Below, one piece after another: positions 4,849 to 6,096 of a DNA stretch of 6,096 bases. Source of the DNA: Lutibacter sp. (GTDB taxonomy: Bacteria; Bacteroidota; Bacteroidia; Flavobacteriales; Flavobacteriaceae). Each line of letters starts with the position of its first letter. The first letter of the stretch is position 1. The notes under the pieces are model-generated. The model made no database searches. It saw only the letters and a program-made list of their open reading frames with translations, and had not been told where the DNA came from. A program made the position numbers and the translations under genes. The DNA lies in NCBI GenBank assembly GCA_003516285.1, contig DPCK01000084.1, positions 24,914 to 31,009 on the forward strand. The letters run 5' to 3'.

Positions 4849-5817
4849 ATGAAAAATTTCGCACTTATAGGAGCAAGTGGCTACATCGCGCCGCGACATA
4901 TGAAAGCCATTAAAGAAACCAACAACACTTTAATCGCGGCTTTAGATAAATTCGACAGCGTAGGCATCATCGACAGTTATTTTCCAAATGCCGATTTCTT
5001 TACGGAATTCGAACGTTTCGACCGCCATATTTCCAAACTGAAATTTGAAAAAAACACCCAATTGGACTATGTGAGCATTTGCACCCCAAATTATTTGCAC
5101 GATGCCCACATCCGTTTTGCATTGCGTCAGGGTGCCGATGCCATTTGCGAAAAACCCTTGGTACTCAACCCTTGGAACATCGATGCCTTGGCCAATATCG
5201 AAAAAGAAACAGGCAAAAAAGTTTATAATATCCTGCAATTGCGGGTGCATCCGAGCATCATCGCTTTGCGTGAAAAAATAGCTTCCGGTCCGAAAGACAA
5301 GATTTACGACGTGGATTTAACCTATTTAACCTCGCGCGGACATTGGTATTACACCTCTTGGAAAGGCGACATCACTAAATCGGGCGGCATCGCCACCAAC
5401 ATTGGCGTTCACTTTTTCGATATGCTGTCTTGGATCTTTGGCGACCTCAAACAAAACATCGTGCACATCAACACCCACGACCGTTCTGCAGGGTACTTAG
5501 AGTTTGAAAAAGCAAGGGTACGCTGGTTTTTATCCACCAATTTTGAAGTGTTGCCCGATGCTGTTAAAGCCAAAGGACAAACCACCTACCGTTCCATTAC
5601 CATTGAAGGCGAAGAACTCGAATTCAGCGGTGGCTTTACCGATTTGCATACTGTTTCCTATCAGGAAATTATTGCGGGCAATGGGTACGGACTCGAAGCA
5701 CCGCGCCAGGCCATCGAAATAGTTCACAGCATCCGCCACGCACAACCCATCGGCCCAAAAGGTGACTACCATCCTTTTGTGTTGAAACCATTGGCCAAAC
5801 ATCCTTTTGAGAAGTAA
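4849..5817 (+). CDS. wbpB: UDP-N-acetylglucosaminuronate 3-dehydrogenase-like oxidoreductase (WbpB/WlbA, Gfo/Idh/MocA family)
   Basis: Members of this family oxidise C3 of UDP-GlcNAc uronic acid to the 3-keto sugar, preparing it for transamination towards UDP-2,3-diacetamido-uronic acids of O-antigens. I chose the ATG at 4849 (322 aa), which gives MKNFALIGASGYIAPRHMKAIK, the usual family N-terminus. The in-frame ATG at 4828 would add seven residues from repeat DNA. Visible features are the nucleotide-binding GASGYIAPRH (8-17), YVSICTPNYLHDAH (74-87), the Gfo/Idh/MocA EKP motif (101-103, K102) and LQLRVHPSI (129-137). SGGIATNIGVHFFDM (178-192) carries the conserved H188, and GDYHPF is near the C-terminus. 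The preceding gene would supply the 6-oxidised substrate. WbpE and WbpD partners are not in the window. There is no insert of the kind seen in the upstream gene. The family assignment is firm; the exact sugar is inferred. Confidence 0.9.
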   Translation: MKNFALIGASGYIAPRHMKAIKETNNTLIAALDKFDSVGIIDSYFPNADFFTEFERFDRHISKLKFEKNTQLDYVSICTPNYLHDAHIRFALRQGADAICEKPLVLNPWNIDALANIEKETGKKVYNILQLRVHPSIIALREKIASGPKDKIYDVDLTYLTSRGHWYYTSWKGDITKSGGIATNIGVHFFDMLSWIFGDLKQNIVHINTHDRSAGYLEFEKARVRWFLSTNFEVLPDAVKAKGQTTYRSITIEGEELEFSGGFTDLHTVSYQEIIAGNGYGLEAPRQAIEIVHSIRHAQPIGPKGDYHPFVLKPLAKHPFEK

Positions 5818-5822
5818 TATAA

Positions 5823-5864
5823 AAAAGTTAAAAGTTAAAAGTTAAAAGTTAAAAGTTAAAAGTT
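5823..5864 (+). repeat. Perfect heptamer tandem array (AAAAGTT x6)
   Basis: Six exact copies of AAAAGTT begin six bases after the stop of the WbpB-like gene. The perfect identity suggests recent slippage-driven expansion, whereas the array at 2280-2328 has the same period but has decayed. It is outside coding sequence here, so a change in copy number should not alter a protein. Confidence 0.92.
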
Positions 5865-5873
5865 CTCCACACT

Positions 5874-5926
5874 TAACTCCCCTCTAGAAGCCTGTCCTAT
5901 ATTTAGTACAGGAGGGCAGGGGGTGT
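5874..5926 (+). repeat. C-rich/G-rich palindromic element, downstream copy
   Basis: The left end, AACTCCCCTC, is the same as that of the coding insert at 2971. The right end, AGGGGGTGTG, matches the element at 774-828. The outer pair is CCCCT (5879-5883) with AGGGG, and the inner pair CCTGT (5891-5895) with ACAGG (5908-5912). It may form a terminator-like hairpin for the upstream gene. The following 5927-6037 is AT-rich with no reading frame or motif I can support. Confidence 0.68.
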
Positions 5927-6037
5927 GCTTTTTCTTTTGGCCAATAAATCTTCAACCAACCCAACTATTTTTTTATTTTTCCCCAACCCTAAAGAAGAAA
6001 TAATTTAAAAAATTAAGTTCAAAGCATAATTTAAATT

Positions 6038-6096
6038 CAAATTAAAGAATAACTGTCATATGATTTTTTTCGTTGTAAAATATTGAAATTTTTAGC
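6038..6096 (+). repeat. Type-2 dispersed repeat, copy 3 (cut by window end)
   Basis: CAAATTAAAGAATAACTG, then TCATATGATTTTTTTCGTT and AAAAT...ATTTTTAGC, follow the 5' end of the type-2 copies at 891 and 4245. The AAAAT/ATTTT hairpin is retained with a different loop. The rest lies beyond the window. This copy is the most divergent of the three. Confidence 0.62.

Overview
This window looks like chromosomal DNA from a member of the Bacteroidota, most likely a Flavobacterium-like organism. The evidence is AT-rich DNA, genes without Shine-Dalgarno sequences, protein sequences that read like flavobacterial homologues, and many dispersed intergenic repeats. It lies inside a surface-polysaccharide (O-antigen or capsule) locus. 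No RNA gene, CRISPR array, transposase or integrase is visible.

Four genes, all on the + strand, make or modify nucleotide sugars. The first is the 3' part of rfbD (dTDP-4-dehydrorhamnose reductase, 1-759). It is followed by rfbB (dTDP-glucose 4,6-dehydratase, 1275-2288), a WbpO/TviB-class UDP-N-acetylhexosamine 6-dehydrogenase (2776-4134), and a WbpB/WlbA-type UDP-GlcNAcA 3-dehydrogenase of the Gfo/Idh/MocA family (4849-5817). The first two belong to dTDP-L-rhamnose synthesis. The last two fit the first two oxidations towards a UDP-2,3-diacetamido-uronic acid. The aminotransferase (WbpE) and acetyltransferase (WbpD) needed to finish that route are not in the window.

The gaps between the genes are unusually long for a biosynthetic cluster (about 515, 487 and 714 bp, plus at least 279 bp at the end) and are made of repeat modules, all in the same orientation as the genes. 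Five kinds recur: (i) short C-rich/G-rich palindromic elements at 774-828, 4137-4161, 4373-4397 and 5874-5926; (ii) 'type-2' elements at 891-1166, 4245-4369 (truncated) and 6038-6096 (cut by the window end); (iii) a 182-bp three-hairpin 'type-1' element at 2361-2542 and 4463-4644, about 98% identical between copies; (iv) a GATTGC...GCAATGAC module just before the last two genes; (v) heptamer arrays after rfbB and after the last gene.

The most striking observation is that C-rich palindromes resembling family (i) also occur twice, in frame, inside the UDP-sugar dehydrogenase gene (2971-3030 and 3962-4000). They add about 20 and 13 low-complexity residues to an otherwise well-conserved enzyme. 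This resembles the behaviour of Rickettsia palindromic elements. The repeats also enclose individual genes as direct repeats, so the locus looks like a string of cassettes separated by recombinogenic spacers.
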